Positions 1 to 7,932 of a stretch of 64,000 bases of DNA are shown piece by piece. Both the position numbers and the translations under genes were made by a program. Origin of the DNA: an uncultured Acidobacteriia bacterium (GTDB lineage: Bacteria > Acidobacteriota > Terriglobia > Bryobacterales > Bryobacteraceae); the NCBI GenBank assembly GCA_903929755.1, contig CAIYVZ010000016.1, positions 1-64,000 of the forward strand, read 5' to 3'. A model generated the notes under the pieces. That model saw only the letters and a list, made by a program, of their open reading frames with translations. It did no database searches and had not been told where the DNA came from. How positions within the stretch are numbered: position 1 is the stretch's first letter; the number at the start of each line of letters is the position of its first letter.

Positions 1-84
1 CGCTAGACTCTCACCGGATTCCACAAGCCGTATCGCTTCCTGCTTGAACTCCAGCGTGTACTTCGCTCTCTTTGCCTTTTCCAT
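1..84 (-). CDS. IS3-family transposase OrfA, 5' end only
   Basis: The minus strand opens at an ATG at 84 after a purine-rich Shine-Dalgarno (AGGGAGAAAG) and reads 28 codons to the window edge. The peptide (MEKAKRAKYTLEFKQEAIRL, then VESGESLA) is the start of the helix-turn-helix OrfA subunit of IS3/IS911-type transposases, which binds the element ends; catalytic OrfB would lie outside the window. A TGA-beginning stretch (TGAGAATCAGC on the minus strand, about 107 to 97) could be the element's left end, directly after the hicB stop codon. Whether the element is complete cannot be seen. Confidence 0.75.
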   Translation of the reverse strand, partial: MEKAKRAKYTLEFKQEAIRLVESGESLA

Positions 85-108
85 CTTTCTCCCTTTGCTG
101 ATTCTCAG

Positions 109-378
109 CTAAGGGATACGTTTTCCGCGGGCAAGGTCACATGCAACTTCGGGAAGAAACACGTGAACCTCTTCCTGGTGAGTGGAACGCTCCTCTGGAA
201 TGGGGAGACGGTCTTTCAGGAGGCTTTCGAGGTAACCGCGTATCGCATCCGGGGCCATCGCTCTCGCTTCCGGCAGCGTCGCGCCTTCCGTAATGAGGCC
301 CGGCAGCGCGGGACAGGTCGCGACGAAACCACCTTCTTCGGTTGCCTGGAAAAGTACGGTGTAACTGAGTTCGGCCAT
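109..378 (-). CDS. hicB: HicB-family antitoxin, orphan
   Basis: This 89-residue protein has the HicB partial RNase-H-like fold signature: an N-terminal beta strand (YTVLFQATEEGGFVATCPAL), the PGLITEG turn and an EARAMAPDAIRGYLESL helix. HicB proteins neutralise the HicA mRNA interferase and often repress their own operon. No HicA follows: two bases after the stop comes sequence leading into an IS3 OrfA start, so the toxin gene is displaced, deleted or beyond the element. No C-terminal DNA-binding domain is evident. A 168-base gap separates the gene from the terminator at 547-588 and should hold its promoter, but I see no clear -35/-10 pair. A complete hicBA pair lies at 28.5 kb and a hicA 3' fragment at 53.7 kb. 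Confidence 0.8.
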   Translation of the reverse strand: MAELSYTVLFQATEEGGFVATCPALPGLITEGATLPEARAMAPDAIRGYLESLLKDRLPIPEERSTHQEEVHVFLPEVACDLARGKRIP

Positions 379-546
379 GGGAGTCTCGCTTACTTTATGA
401 GGATACGACTATCAGCGGAGCTAAAGGTTGTCCGAGTCTCTTCCATTGCCAGATGAGCCTGAACGCGTGGTGTGTTTCGAACGCAAGATGAGCATGGAGC
501 AGGGGGTGCCCGGTAAAGTCGGGCCAGGCCGGAATGCAGGCAGAGA

Positions 547-588
547 GCAAAAGAAAGAGGCCAGCGTTGCCGCTGGCCTCCTTCTTTT
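547..588 (-). terminator. Rho-independent terminator of the Ig-like protein gene
   Basis: A perfect 10-bp stem (GAGGCCAGCG / CGCTGGCCTC, 557-566 and 571-580) with a TTGC loop is flanked by A-rich sequence on the left and T-rich sequence on the right. On the minus strand the stem is followed by TTTCTTTTG, giving a classical intrinsic terminator 18 bases beyond the stop codon of the gene at 606-2396. The T-rich right flank means it may also work on the plus strand. Confidence 0.85.
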
Positions 589-605
589 GTTCGTGCTCGA
601 CAGGA

Positions 606-2396
606 TTACTTTATTGACACGGTTGCCGTGCTTTGGGTGGGTGTCCCGTTCACAGTGAGGACAACGGGGACAGCGGTTCCAGCAGCTACGCCAGCAGGGA
701 TCCGCAGATTGAACTGCTGCAGACCGTCTGTTGCGCCGGGCGTGTTGCCCGCATAAAGAACGGTTGCATCCACGCCCCCGAGAGTTGCTGTTACCGTGCC
801 GGCAACAGTCTTCAAGCCATTCGCCCCCGCTTCATTGAAGACGCCGAAGCCGGTGCCGTAGACCGACAACCAACTGCCTCGGGTGGCCGGATTCGTGCTG
901 CCATTGACGATGCCGTCACTGTTGACGACAGCCGCCTGACCCTGGCCGGTTCCTGTCATCGTAAAGATGCCCGGCACCACGGCTGCGGTTGACAGACCAT
1001 TGAAGGTCCACGCCACAGTGCCGTTACACGCCACGGTTAAAGCCGCGGGCGAGGTGATATTGGCAGGCACTACATAGTTGATCTGCCCGGGCGCATAGGA
1101 ACTCCAACTCACCGCTGTGCCATTGATGCTGACCACAGGAGCGGTGGCGCAACTGAAATTCGTCAGATACAAGGACACGATCTCATTGGGCGCAACGGTG
1201 TGATCCGGACCTGCTGCGGTGCCCGAGTTCACCTGCTGCGGCAAGGTGGTGAAGAGGCCCGACACGGCCATCTTGACCGGTACGGTGACACTGGCAACTC
1301 CCGGGCTGCTGACCACGATGGAATCGGTATAGGTTCCTGGAATGGCTTTGCTGGGGTCGAGCGTGACCGTGATCGGCGTCGGTGCGATCCCGGAAGCGGG
1401 ACTTACGGTGAGCCAGCCAGTCGAAGATGGCGAGGTGGAGACCGTAAATGCCAGACCCGGGGCTCCAGTTTGGAGGGTGTAACCAGCGGCCGAGCCAGCC
1501 GGATAGCTGGAGGCCATGGTGATGGCGGTGGGATTTGCGGTGAGTGCTGCAGGGCTGTTTACCGTCAACGTGACGGGAATGCTGATGGTCTGTACGTCGC
1601 CCAGAGCGGCACCGGCCACCGAAATGCTGCCGGTATAGGTTCCTGCCGCCAGACCGGCTGCATTGGCCATTCCGGCGACAACGCCCGGAAAGGCACCGCT
1701 GCTTTGTGTTAGGGAAAGCCAGGGTGTCGAGGTAGTTGCTGTCCAGGTTCCACTCTGATTCGCCACCACTGTGGCCGCGCCAGTTGCCAGCAATGATTGA
1801 TTGGGCACTACGGTCATACTCACTGAGCTCAGGGGGGTGATCTGTAGTGGGGCAGGTGGGGTGACAATGGCAGGTGGGGGGGGCAAAACATTAACGATCA
1901 GAGTAGAATTGGGAATGAAATTGGTAATGTTCCATGCGCAACTGTAGGCGTAGGCGCCCACGGACAAACCCATCCCGGCAATTGTTTGATTTGGAAATGT
2001 AACGCTCGTCGTGCCTAGTTGTATAAGCCCCGTGGTCGTACCCCAGGGAACAAATAACTTATCTCGATAGAGGCCGAAGGTGATACTTCCATATTGACCT
2101 TCGGTATACGACCCTGACCCAAGGTTTCCACTGCAGGTCATACCTGAGTACAGGTCGCCCGAACTTTGCGGTTGAGTTACCATGAGCGTAGGTCCAGGAG
2201 ACGCGTTCGGCTGCATGCGAGCTCGGGGAATATACATTCCGATCGGGTCTTTTGTCAGCCCAGCAATGTTATACGTTCCGGAAAGGAAAACAACCACATT
2301 AGGACCAAGCTGGACGATATCAAAAACAGCCTGTGTTGCCGATGTGGCCGTGGCCACACCAGAGATCAATAAAAACAGGCTTATCAGCTTCTTCAT
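606..2396 (-). CDS. Secreted Ig-like protein with Solibacter-type C-terminal domain (TIGR03437-like)
   Basis: This 596-residue exported protein has an N-terminal signal peptide (MKKLISLFLLISGVATATSA). Residues about 20-175 form a beta-rich segment. A proline-rich linker (PPPPAIVTPPAP) follows, then two BACON/Ig-like repeats, each with a Trp-Leu-Ser/Thr core (TPWLSLTQSSG and TGWLTVSPASG) ending in a GTYT-S-I-V strand. The C-terminal ~200 residues (from about 400: NSGTAAGPDHTVAPNEIVSL; NYVVPANI; SVYGTGFG; LNLRIP-like end) match the domain common in Solibacter secreted proteins, TIGR03437. The start follows AAGGAG by 11 bases. Function is unknown; it is probably a surface or matrix adhesin. Ser/Thr/Ala/Gly richness and lack of any catalytic motif fit a structural role. 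It is monocistronic, with its own terminator. Confidence 0.85.
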   Translation of the reverse strand: MKKLISLFLLISGVATATSATQAVFDIVQLGPNVVVFLSGTYNIAGLTKDPIGMYIPRARMQPNASPGPTLMVTQPQSSGDLYSGMTCSGNLGSGSYTEGQYGSITFGLYRDKLFVPWGTTTGLIQLGTTSVTFPNQTIAGMGLSVGAYAYSCAWNITNFIPNSTLIVNVLPPPPAIVTPPAPLQITPLSSVSMTVVPNQSLLATGAATVVANQSGTWTATTSTPWLSLTQSSGAFPGVVAGMANAAGLAAGTYTGSISVAGAALGDVQTISIPVTLTVNSPAALTANPTAITMASSYPAGSAAGYTLQTGAPGLAFTVSTSPSSTGWLTVSPASGIAPTPITVTLDPSKAIPGTYTDSIVVSSPGVASVTVPVKMAVSGLFTTLPQQVNSGTAAGPDHTVAPNEIVSLYLTNFSCATAPVVSINGTAVSWSSYAPGQINYVVPANITSPAALTVACNGTVAWTFNGLSTAAVVPGIFTMTGTGQGQAAVVNSDGIVNGSTNPATRGSWLSVYGTGFGVFNEAGANGLKTVAGTVTATLGGVDATVLYAGNTPGATDGLQQFNLRIPAGVAAGTAVPVVLTVNGTPTQSTATVSIK

Positions 2397-2874
2397 CTAC
2401 TTACTTACTCCTTAGTTTTGGGGCGTCAAATTTGAAGATTATTGCCGCAACGACAGTCCAATTGACGAGTAGGGTTCCGATAAATGAAAAACTGGTTAGG
2501 TGACTGCATCACCCCTACACCATACGACCGAGAGACTTTCTGACCAGAACTTTACCGCTTACAGAACTAGATGTTCTGGAAGTAACAATACTATCAGTAC
2601 TGATTGTTGGCCGTCAACAGAATGCTGGTGACGAGGGGATAAGCAATGCCACTGGGCTGCCGGAATGAACGGTGCTGTGACACGTTCCAGCGGGCGGGCT
2701 TCGGCACTGTCCTGCGGGTGCGGGACTAAAAGTGGAACTGGCGGCAGGCGTGTGGGGCAGCCTGCCAGTGTGCGCGACGGTTGGTACCCGCCGCTTTCTG
2801 CTGCAAACACAGAAGACAAGTCGATTGACAATCGGCCGCAGCTTACCAGGTTGCCCCACAAATAGCGGCAGCGG
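2397..2874. other. Intergenic region without a recognisable gene
   Basis: This 478-base gap lies between the start of the Ig-like protein gene (read leftward) and the 3' end of the GMC oxidoreductase gene. Short open frames exist but have no start signals, no recognisable protein features and codon use unlike the neighbours. Its right end holds a copy of a palindromic repeat (2821-2860) shared with 12576-12615. A TGTGGGGCAGCCTGCCA segment near 2750 resembles part of the same repeat family. Confidence 0.6.
2821..2860. repeat. Palindromic intergenic repeat, copy A
   Basis: About 40 bases are nearly identical to 12576-12615. The core is CGATTG-A-CAATCG (2822-2834), followed by the constant part GGCCGCAGCTTACCA and a CCCAC end. 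Both copies sit just downstream of convergent or 3' gene ends and are followed by a GGCAGCGGC-type stretch. It has no coding potential. The family resembles short dispersed repeats; a role as transcription end, protein-binding site or mobile MITE-like unit cannot be decided from two copies. Confidence 0.75.
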
Positions 2875-4449
2875 CTAGATCGCTTTCGTCTTCATCTGCT
2901 CGGCCAGGTACTCCGAGGCGCGCATGGCGAGGGCGAGCATGGTGAGGGTGGTGTTTTGCCAGCCGCAGGTGACAAAGCAGCCGCCGTCTACCTGGAACAG
3001 GTTTTTGACGTCGTGGCTCTGATTCCATTTATTGAGAACGCTCTTCTTCGGATCGTCCCCCATGCGTGCGCCACCGACTTCGTGAATGCTGTAGCCGGGC
3101 GGGTGGAACTTGTCGGTTTTTGACAGGATGTCCCAGCCGGCGGTTTTCAAGATGTCCTCGGCGGTATCGGCGGCGTCCTTCGCCATATTGTGTTCGTTGG
3201 CGGAGTCCTTTACGTCGGCGTGCAGGACGGGGATGCCCCAGGCGTCTTTCACGTCCTTATTGATGCGGACGTGGTTTTCGTAGCGGGGGAGGCGTTCGCC
3301 GTAGATGGAGGCCGTCATACAGGCTCCGGCATGGAGGTCGAGCTTTTTCTGGAGCGACTCGCCATAATCCTGGAAGAAGCCGGGCTGGGCGGCGCCGCCG
3401 CTGGCGATCATCATGCCGTAGCCCTTGGAAAAGTTGTTTTTTTCGCCTTTTTGCAGGTTGCGGAAGCGGGGGAGGAGCGCGGTGCCACCCATGAGACCTT
3501 CGGGCGGGGTCCCACCGCGGGCTTCGGGGACGGACGCTACGACCTGGACACCGTACAGCTGGTCGATGACATAGTGCCCGAGCATGCCGCTGGAATTGGC
3601 GAGGCCGGAATTCAAGAGGAGGCGCGTACTTTCGAGCGACCCGGCTGCGAGGATTACCACGCGGGCTTTGACGTGGAGTTCCTGCTTCGAGTGTCGGTCG
3701 AGGAAGTTGGCGCCGTTGACGAGGCCGGTATTTTTGTCGACCGTGAGTTCGCGAACAATGGCATTGGGCACGATCTGTAATTTGCCGGTGGCGAGGGCAT
3801 CGGGCAAGAGGAGATTTACGGAACTGGCCTGGCCGTTGCGGCCGTTGGAGGCGCGGATTTTGGAAACGAGATAGCCGCGAGACTGGGCGATCTGGGTAAC
3901 CTTTTGGACGGTGGCGGAATCGGGGCCATAGTCGGCATCGAGGAAGTTGCCGTCGGGGAAGTGGGGTTTGCCTTCTTTGCGGCCGGAGACGCGGAAGATG
4001 GCTTCGACGCGGGAGTAGAAGGGGTCGAGATCGGCGTGAGAGATGGGCCAGTTGTCGCCGACACCTTCCTTTTCGCCAGCTTTAAATTCCCAGTCGCTCA
4101 TGCGGAAGGACTGACGGCCCCAGAAGAGGCTGCGGCCACCGAGCAAGCGGACGCGGACCCAGTTGTAGGGCGTGGCGGGATGGTGGGTGTAGGGGACCTC
4201 TTTTTCGTCGACCCACTGGTTGGCGTTGAATTCGTTGGCCTGGACCACGTGGGGCAGACGGCCGGGTTTGTTCATGCCGCGGTAGGGCAGTTCCCAGGGG
4301 TTCCGGGTGGCCCGGTTGGTGGCGAGGTTGACTTCCGGCCCCGCGTCGAGCATGAGACAGGAGATACCCTTCTGCGTAAGAACATTGGCAGCCATGCCGC
4401 CGGAATGGCCGGAGCCAATAATGAGAACGTCGAACTCTTGTTTGGCCAT
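2875..4449 (-). CDS. GMC-family FAD-dependent oxidoreductase, large subunit (gluconate/sugar dehydrogenase type)
   Basis: This 524-residue flavoprotein begins with the dinucleotide-binding fold (VLIIGSGHSGGMAANVL, residues 8-24) typical of glucose-methanol-choline oxidoreductases. It ends with the GMC_oxred_C signature (IHEVGGARMGDDP near 460, then VDGGCFVTCGWQNTTLTMLA), which includes the usual His and Asn active-site positions. It has no export signal. The gene 15 bases upstream encodes a Tat-signal small subunit of the gluconate 2-dehydrogenase subunit 3 family, so the holoenzyme is expected to be exported as a folded complex and to oxidise a sugar or sugar acid in the periplasm. The cytochrome c subunit found in many such three-part enzymes is not adjacent. 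Substrate cannot be assigned. Confidence 0.9.
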   Translation of the reverse strand: MAKQEFDVLIIGSGHSGGMAANVLTQKGISCLMLDAGPEVNLATNRATRNPWELPYRGMNKPGRLPHVVQANEFNANQWVDEKEVPYTHHPATPYNWVRVRLLGGRSLFWGRQSFRMSDWEFKAGEKEGVGDNWPISHADLDPFYSRVEAIFRVSGRKEGKPHFPDGNFLDADYGPDSATVQKVTQIAQSRGYLVSKIRASNGRNGQASSVNLLLPDALATGKLQIVPNAIVRELTVDKNTGLVNGANFLDRHSKQELHVKARVVILAAGSLESTRLLLNSGLANSSGMLGHYVIDQLYGVQVVASVPEARGGTPPEGLMGGTALLPRFRNLQKGEKNNFSKGYGMMIASGGAAQPGFFQDYGESLQKKLDLHAGACMTASIYGERLPRYENHVRINKDVKDAWGIPVLHADVKDSANEHNMAKDAADTAEDILKTAGWDILSKTDKFHPPGYSIHEVGGARMGDDPKKSVLNKWNQSHDVKNLFQVDGGCFVTCGWQNTTLTMLALAMRASEYLAEQMKTKAI

Positions 4450-4464
4450 GGGAGTGAGAAGGGG

Positions 4465-5109
4465 CTAGCCTTTGTAAACCGGGGCTGGCGGGGCTGGCGG
4501 GTAAACCGGGTCCACCGGGAAGAAGTAGAGTTGTGCGCCAACGGGACGGCGGCCGGCGGCGATGGCAGCCTGGGTCCATTCGCGGGAGTTGCGGGTAGCG
4601 ACGCGGATATCGTCGTGGGCCGCGGCCATGAAGCGCGCGCCGGGCTCCTTTGGCAAGTCGAACTGCCAGGGCACGAGGACGAACAGAGGCCGGATAATGG
4701 TGTCAGCCTGGGTTGCGTCGAGGGAGGCAAAGGGCTTGCCGAACTGGGTGGCGGAGCGTGAATTGAGCAAGTCCAGACCGGATTTGTAGAGTTGCTGACG
4801 GTCGGTTGGTGACTGGCCGACGAGGAAGTCGAGGAACTGGGGAACGGCGGCTTCGAGGGCACCGGGATTCCCGTTCATGGGAGGCATGAGGAGGTGGCAG
4901 AGCTTGTGCAGGGCGGCGAAGCGGGGGGCGGTGAAGAAGTGGGAGACGGGGTCGGCGACGGCATCGCGTTTGCCGGTGGCGAGGGGGCCGGGGGGGCGCG
5001 GAGGGGGGGACTGCGCCTGCACAGATTGCGGGGTGAGCAGAGCGGGAGTAACGATAGCGGGAACTGCGGGCGCGGCAGCAATCGCCTGCATAAATCGACG
5101 GCGTTTCAC
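4465..5109 (-). CDS. Tat-exported gluconate 2-dehydrogenase subunit 3-like small subunit
   Basis: The GTG at 5109 is chosen because it gives a twin-arginine leader (VKRRRFMQAIAAAPAVPAIV). The open frame continues upstream but that part is arginine/histidine-rich and is the reverse of the FAH gene on the other strand. The mature protein of about 180 residues has the subunit-3 pattern: LHKLCHLLMPPMNGNPGALEAAVPQFLDFLV, then a C-terminal region near an Arg-Phe-Met-Ala segment. This subunit chaperones and co-exports the flavin subunit encoded 15 bases downstream. The Shine-Dalgarno is weak; an ATG inside the leader (MQAIAAAP, 5091) would lose the twin arginines and is less likely. Confidence 0.75.
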   Translation of the reverse strand: MKRRRFMQAIAAAPAVPAIVTPALLTPQSVQAQSPPPRPPGPLATGKRDAVADPVSHFFTAPRFAALHKLCHLLMPPMNGNPGALEAAVPQFLDFLVGQSPTDRQQLYKSGLDLLNSRSATQFGKPFASLDATQADTIIRPLFVLVPWQFDLPKEPGARFMAAAHDDIRVATRNSREWTQAAIAAGRRPVGAQLYFFPVDPVYPPAPPAPVYKG

Positions 5110-5259
5110 GTTGAACAGGTTAGCAACTGAGGTACGGCTCGTCAACGCGGTCCGGGCGGGCTTGCGGATAGAAGCATATTCTGATGGAAGGATACAAACC
5201 TGGGCTGCAAACCGCCGGGTACAATTGTGGGGACGCCTGTCGCGCACGAGACAACATAT

Positions 5260-5955
5260 ATGAGCTACGTTTTTCCACCTTCGCCTACCGTTTCCCTCCC
5301 CGTTGCGGGCACTGCCGAGCGCTTCCCGGTGCACCGTATTTATTGCGTGGGGAGGAATTATGCCGAGCATGCCCAGGAGATGGGCTACACAGGCAGGGAA
5401 GCCCCGTTCTTCTTTCTGAAACCGACCGATGCCATTATTGCGGTGGAGAATGGGGAAGGGGTGACGATGCCGTACCCCCCGCTCACGAAAAATCTGCACC
5501 ACGAGGTGGAACTGGTGGTGGCAATCGGCGTGGGGGGCGCGAATATCCAGGCTGCGGACGCACAGAAGCATATCTTCGGCTACGCAGTGGGGCTGGACAT
5601 GACGCGTCGGGATCTGCAGACTGACATGAAGAAGCAGGGTCGGCCGTGGTGCATCGGCAAGAGTTTCGACCAGTCGGCGCCGACTGGCCCGATTATTCCG
5701 GTGGGTGAGGTGGGCGACATTGTGAAGGCAGGCATCCGCTTGTCGGTGAACGGCGAGGAGCGGCAGACGAGCACGATTTCGCAGCTGATCTGGAATATTG
5801 GCGAGGTAATTGAACATCTTTCGGCGGCGTGGACGCTGCAGGCTGGCGATCTGATTTTCTCCGGCACGCCCTCGGGCGTTTCGGCGGTGGTTTCCGGGGA
5901 CACGATGGTGGGCTCGGTGGACGGTGTGGGTTCCATCACGGTCCGGGTGGGGTAA
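5260..5955 (+). CDS. Fumarylacetoacetate hydrolase (FAH) family protein
   Basis: The 231-residue protein is a compact single-domain FAH-fold hydrolase/isomerase/decarboxylase. Seen motifs: CVGRNYAEHAQEMG near the N-terminus, the metal-binding HHEVE (His80-Glu84, ligands Glu82 and Glu84) and Asp113 in GLDMTRRDLQ, KSFDQSAPTGPIIP, and the C-terminal GDLIFSGTPSGV. Bacterial relatives of this size act as acylpyruvases, oxaloacetate tautomerases/decarboxylases or 2-hydroxyhepta-diene-dioate isomerases; the exact substrate cannot be read from sequence. It is divergent from the GMC small-subunit gene across about 150 bases. A GTG at 5227 in frame would add 11 residues without family similarity, so the ATG is preferred. 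Confidence 0.85.
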   Translation: MSYVFPPSPTVSLPVAGTAERFPVHRIYCVGRNYAEHAQEMGYTGREAPFFFLKPTDAIIAVENGEGVTMPYPPLTKNLHHEVELVVAIGVGGANIQAADAQKHIFGYAVGLDMTRRDLQTDMKKQGRPWCIGKSFDQSAPTGPIIPVGEVGDIVKAGIRLSVNGEERQTSTISQLIWNIGEVIEHLSAAWTLQAGDLIFSGTPSGVSAVVSGDTMVGSVDGVGSITVRVG

Positions 5956-5971
5956 GCGAGGGTGGCTGTGT

Positions 5972-5986
5972 GGGGCAGATTGCCCC
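5972..5986 (+). terminator. Short hairpin after the FAH gene
   Basis: GGGGCA-GAT-TGCCCC forms a perfect 6-bp stem 17 bases past the FAH stop. There is no U-tract, so termination is uncertain. The motif TGTGGGGCA resembles one end of the dispersed repeat at 2821 and 12576 read in reverse. Confidence 0.35.
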
Positions 5987-6041
5987 AGGCTGTGTCGCAA
6001 TCTCCGAATGCCCTATATTGGTTCTTGAGGACTGAATCAAC

Positions 6042-6440
6042 GTGAAACGCATACTCCTGATGCTGGCGGTGGGGGCCCTCGCCTCGCTCAGCGCCATTGG
6101 TGCCGACGTGGCGGGTGCCTGGAAGTGCCCGAAGCCCAGCCAGACCCTGAATATGAAGCAGGATGGTGCCAAAATCACGGGCACGCTGCAGAACACGATC
6201 GGGAACCTCCGTATTGCGGAGGGCAAGATGGAGGGCGACAAGATCACGCTCCTTTTCATGGTTGTTCTGAGCAACGGTGTTGACCCGCTGGGGGTGGCTG
6301 GTTATGACTCGCTGGCGGAAGAAGGCCAGGTAACTGAAATCACTTACAAGGGCACTATCGTGGGCGACGAGATCAAGTTCAAGATCACCCAGGAACGGCT
6401 GGAAACAGTCCGTGAATTTACTTTTAAGAAAACTACCTAA
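6042..6440 (+). CDS. Small secreted protein of unknown function
   Basis: The GTG start is preceded by GAGGA at ten bases and opens a signal peptide (MKRILLMLAVGALASLSAIGA). The mature ~110-residue protein has alternating strands with repeated KITGTL / DKITLLF / DEIKFKIT patterns. This is characteristic of small secreted beta-barrel proteins, often annotated as hypothetical in Acidobacteria, that score how a compound is bound (lipocalin-like). There are no catalytic residues and only one Cys, in WKCPKP. The coding end overlaps the start of the next gene by 29 bases in another frame, so the two are probably cotranscribed. Function not known. Confidence 0.7.
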   Translation: MKRILLMLAVGALASLSAIGADVAGAWKCPKPSQTLNMKQDGAKITGTLQNTIGNLRIAEGKMEGDKITLLFMVVLSNGVDPLGVAGYDSLAEEGQVTEITYKGTIVGDEIKFKITQERLETVREFTFKKTT

Positions 6441-7932
6441 GCCAGCGCTGCTCTTCGCGCTGGCGCTGCCGTTGCTGTGGCTGCGGTTGGGGCACTGGTT
6501 TTATCTTTCGCTGGACGAAGGGATTTCGCTGGAAGGGGCGCGCCGGGTTGCTGCGGGCGAGGTGCCGTACCGCGATTTTTTCACGATCACGGGGCCGGGG
6601 GCTTTCTGGCTCTATGGCGCCGTATTTCACTGGTTTGGAACGTCACTGGCGGCAGCCCGCGCGGTACTTTGCGTGGAACTGGGAGCAACGTGCGCGGCCA
6701 TTTACTACCTGGTGGGCCGCACGACGGGCAGGATGTTCGCCGCCGCCGCGTCGCTGCTTTATTTGGCGATGCTGCTAACCACGCGGTACCCCCTCTACAT
6801 CACGCACCGGTGGGACGGTAATACTTGTGCGTTACTGGCGCTGTGCTGCATGGGGGCAGCTGAGACGGACGAGCTCCGGGCGGGCCGCTGGCTGGTTGCG
6901 GGCGGGATTTTGGCGGGTGCCGCCGCCTGGATTACGCCGCCGCTGATCTTGATGGTGCTGGCGCTGGGCCTGTGGATTGCGTTCTCGCCGCGGCCTCTGC
7001 GCGCGTACGTGGCCGGGATCGCGATACCCAGCGGTGCGGCGGTTGCCGTTCTTGTCTATACGGGTGCCCTGGGGGGCCTTGTGGAGGCGCTCCGGTGGGA
7101 TACGTCGCAGTACTCGATGGCGAATCGCCTGCCTTACGGGGCGCTGGCGGGCACCTTCCAAAGTTTCCGGGCGCAGGGCTCGGTGGCAGCTGCCGTTGTT
7201 CACTACATGGATTCGATTCTGCCGAACGTGCTGCCGGCATTGGCGGCGGTGGCGACAGTGATCCCCGTGCTGGCCAAACCAGCCTTTGCGCCCCGACGTT
7301 TTGAGGCGTTACTCTCGGTTGGGGCCTTCGCGGCGCTGGCGGCCTGCTATCCCCGGCTGGGGGCGGCGCAACTTCTATTTGCGAGTAGCTTTTTGTGGAT
7401 TGTATGTGCGACGGCGGTGAACGAGCTGTTGTCGCCGGGGTCCCGGAGCTGGGTGGCGGGGGTGGCCTGCGTGGCCGCAATGGCGGCAACCGCAGTGGGG
7501 TGGCCCCGGGAACAGCTGAAGAGCCTCAAGACGCCCGTGGGAACAGTGCGGGTCTCGCGCCGACACTTCATTACGCTGAACGATTTGCTTTCGACGACGC
7601 GCCCGGGGGAAACAGCGTTTGTCTACCCGTATCTCCCCTCGCTCTACTTCGTGACCGGCCTGCGCAACCCGACGCGGTATGCGTGGCTGCAGCCGGGGAT
7701 GATGACGGACGGAGACGTGCGGGGGGCGATTCATAGTCTGAAAACGAAGCCGCCACGCTGGGTTATCTGGCACGAGTTCGCGGAAGCCTATATCCTGAAA
7801 AACTGGCCGTCGAGCGACCAGACCCGACTCCGGTTTCCGGAAATGGAAAGTTATTTGCAGACGAACTATCACGTGGTGGTGCCGGACGGAGTGCCGACCC
7901 TGGGCTACAAGCTGATGGAGCGAAACCCGTGA
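6412..7932 (+). CDS. Polytopic membrane glycosyltransferase (GT39/ArnT-like)
   Basis: This 506-residue membrane protein has about ten hydrophobic segments. It has the hallmark first loop of lipid-linked sugar transferases: LDEGISLEGARRVAAGEVPYRDFF, with the Asp-Glu pair expected to be catalytic, then the GPGAFWLYG motif. A C-terminal non-membrane part (from about 385) contains YPYLPSLYFVTGLRNPTRY, as in many bacterial GT39/PMT-superfamily proteins. It should transfer a sugar from a polyprenyl-phosphate donor to an acceptor on the outer face of the cytoplasmic membrane; donor and acceptor are unknown. The GTG start lies inside the previous gene, and the last bases overlap the cytochrome gene (GTGA), implying translational coupling. 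Confidence 0.75.
   Translation: MNLLLRKLPKPALLFALALPLLWLRLGHWFYLSLDEGISLEGARRVAAGEVPYRDFFTITGPGAFWLYGAVFHWFGTSLAAARAVLCVELGATCAAIYYLVGRTTGRMFAAAASLLYLAMLLTTRYPLYITHRWDGNTCALLALCCMGAAETDELRAGRWLVAGGILAGAAAWITPPLILMVLALGLWIAFSPRPLRAYVAGIAIPSGAAVAVLVYTGALGGLVEALRWDTSQYSMANRLPYGALAGTFQSFRAQGSVAAAVVHYMDSILPNVLPALAAVATVIPVLAKPAFAPRRFEALLSVGAFAALAACYPRLGAAQLLFASSFLWIVCATAVNELLSPGSRSWVAGVACVAAMAATAVGWPREQLKSLKTPVGTVRVSRRHFITLNDLLSTTRPGETAFVYPYLPSLYFVTGLRNPTRYAWLQPGMMTDGDVRGAIHSLKTKPPRWVIWHEFAEAYILKNWPSSDQTRLRFPEMESYLQTNYHVVVPDGVPTLGYKLMERNP

Noticed and set aside
2559-2865. Several 60-100 codon frames in the 2.4-2.9 kb gap
   Set aside because: They overlap the palindromic repeat and have no Shine-Dalgarno or recognisable protein features.
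5110-6000. Upstream extension of the GMC small-subunit frame to 511 codons
   Set aside because: The extra part is Arg/His-rich and is the reverse of the FAH gene, which has clear metal motifs; the Tat leader marks the true start at 5109.
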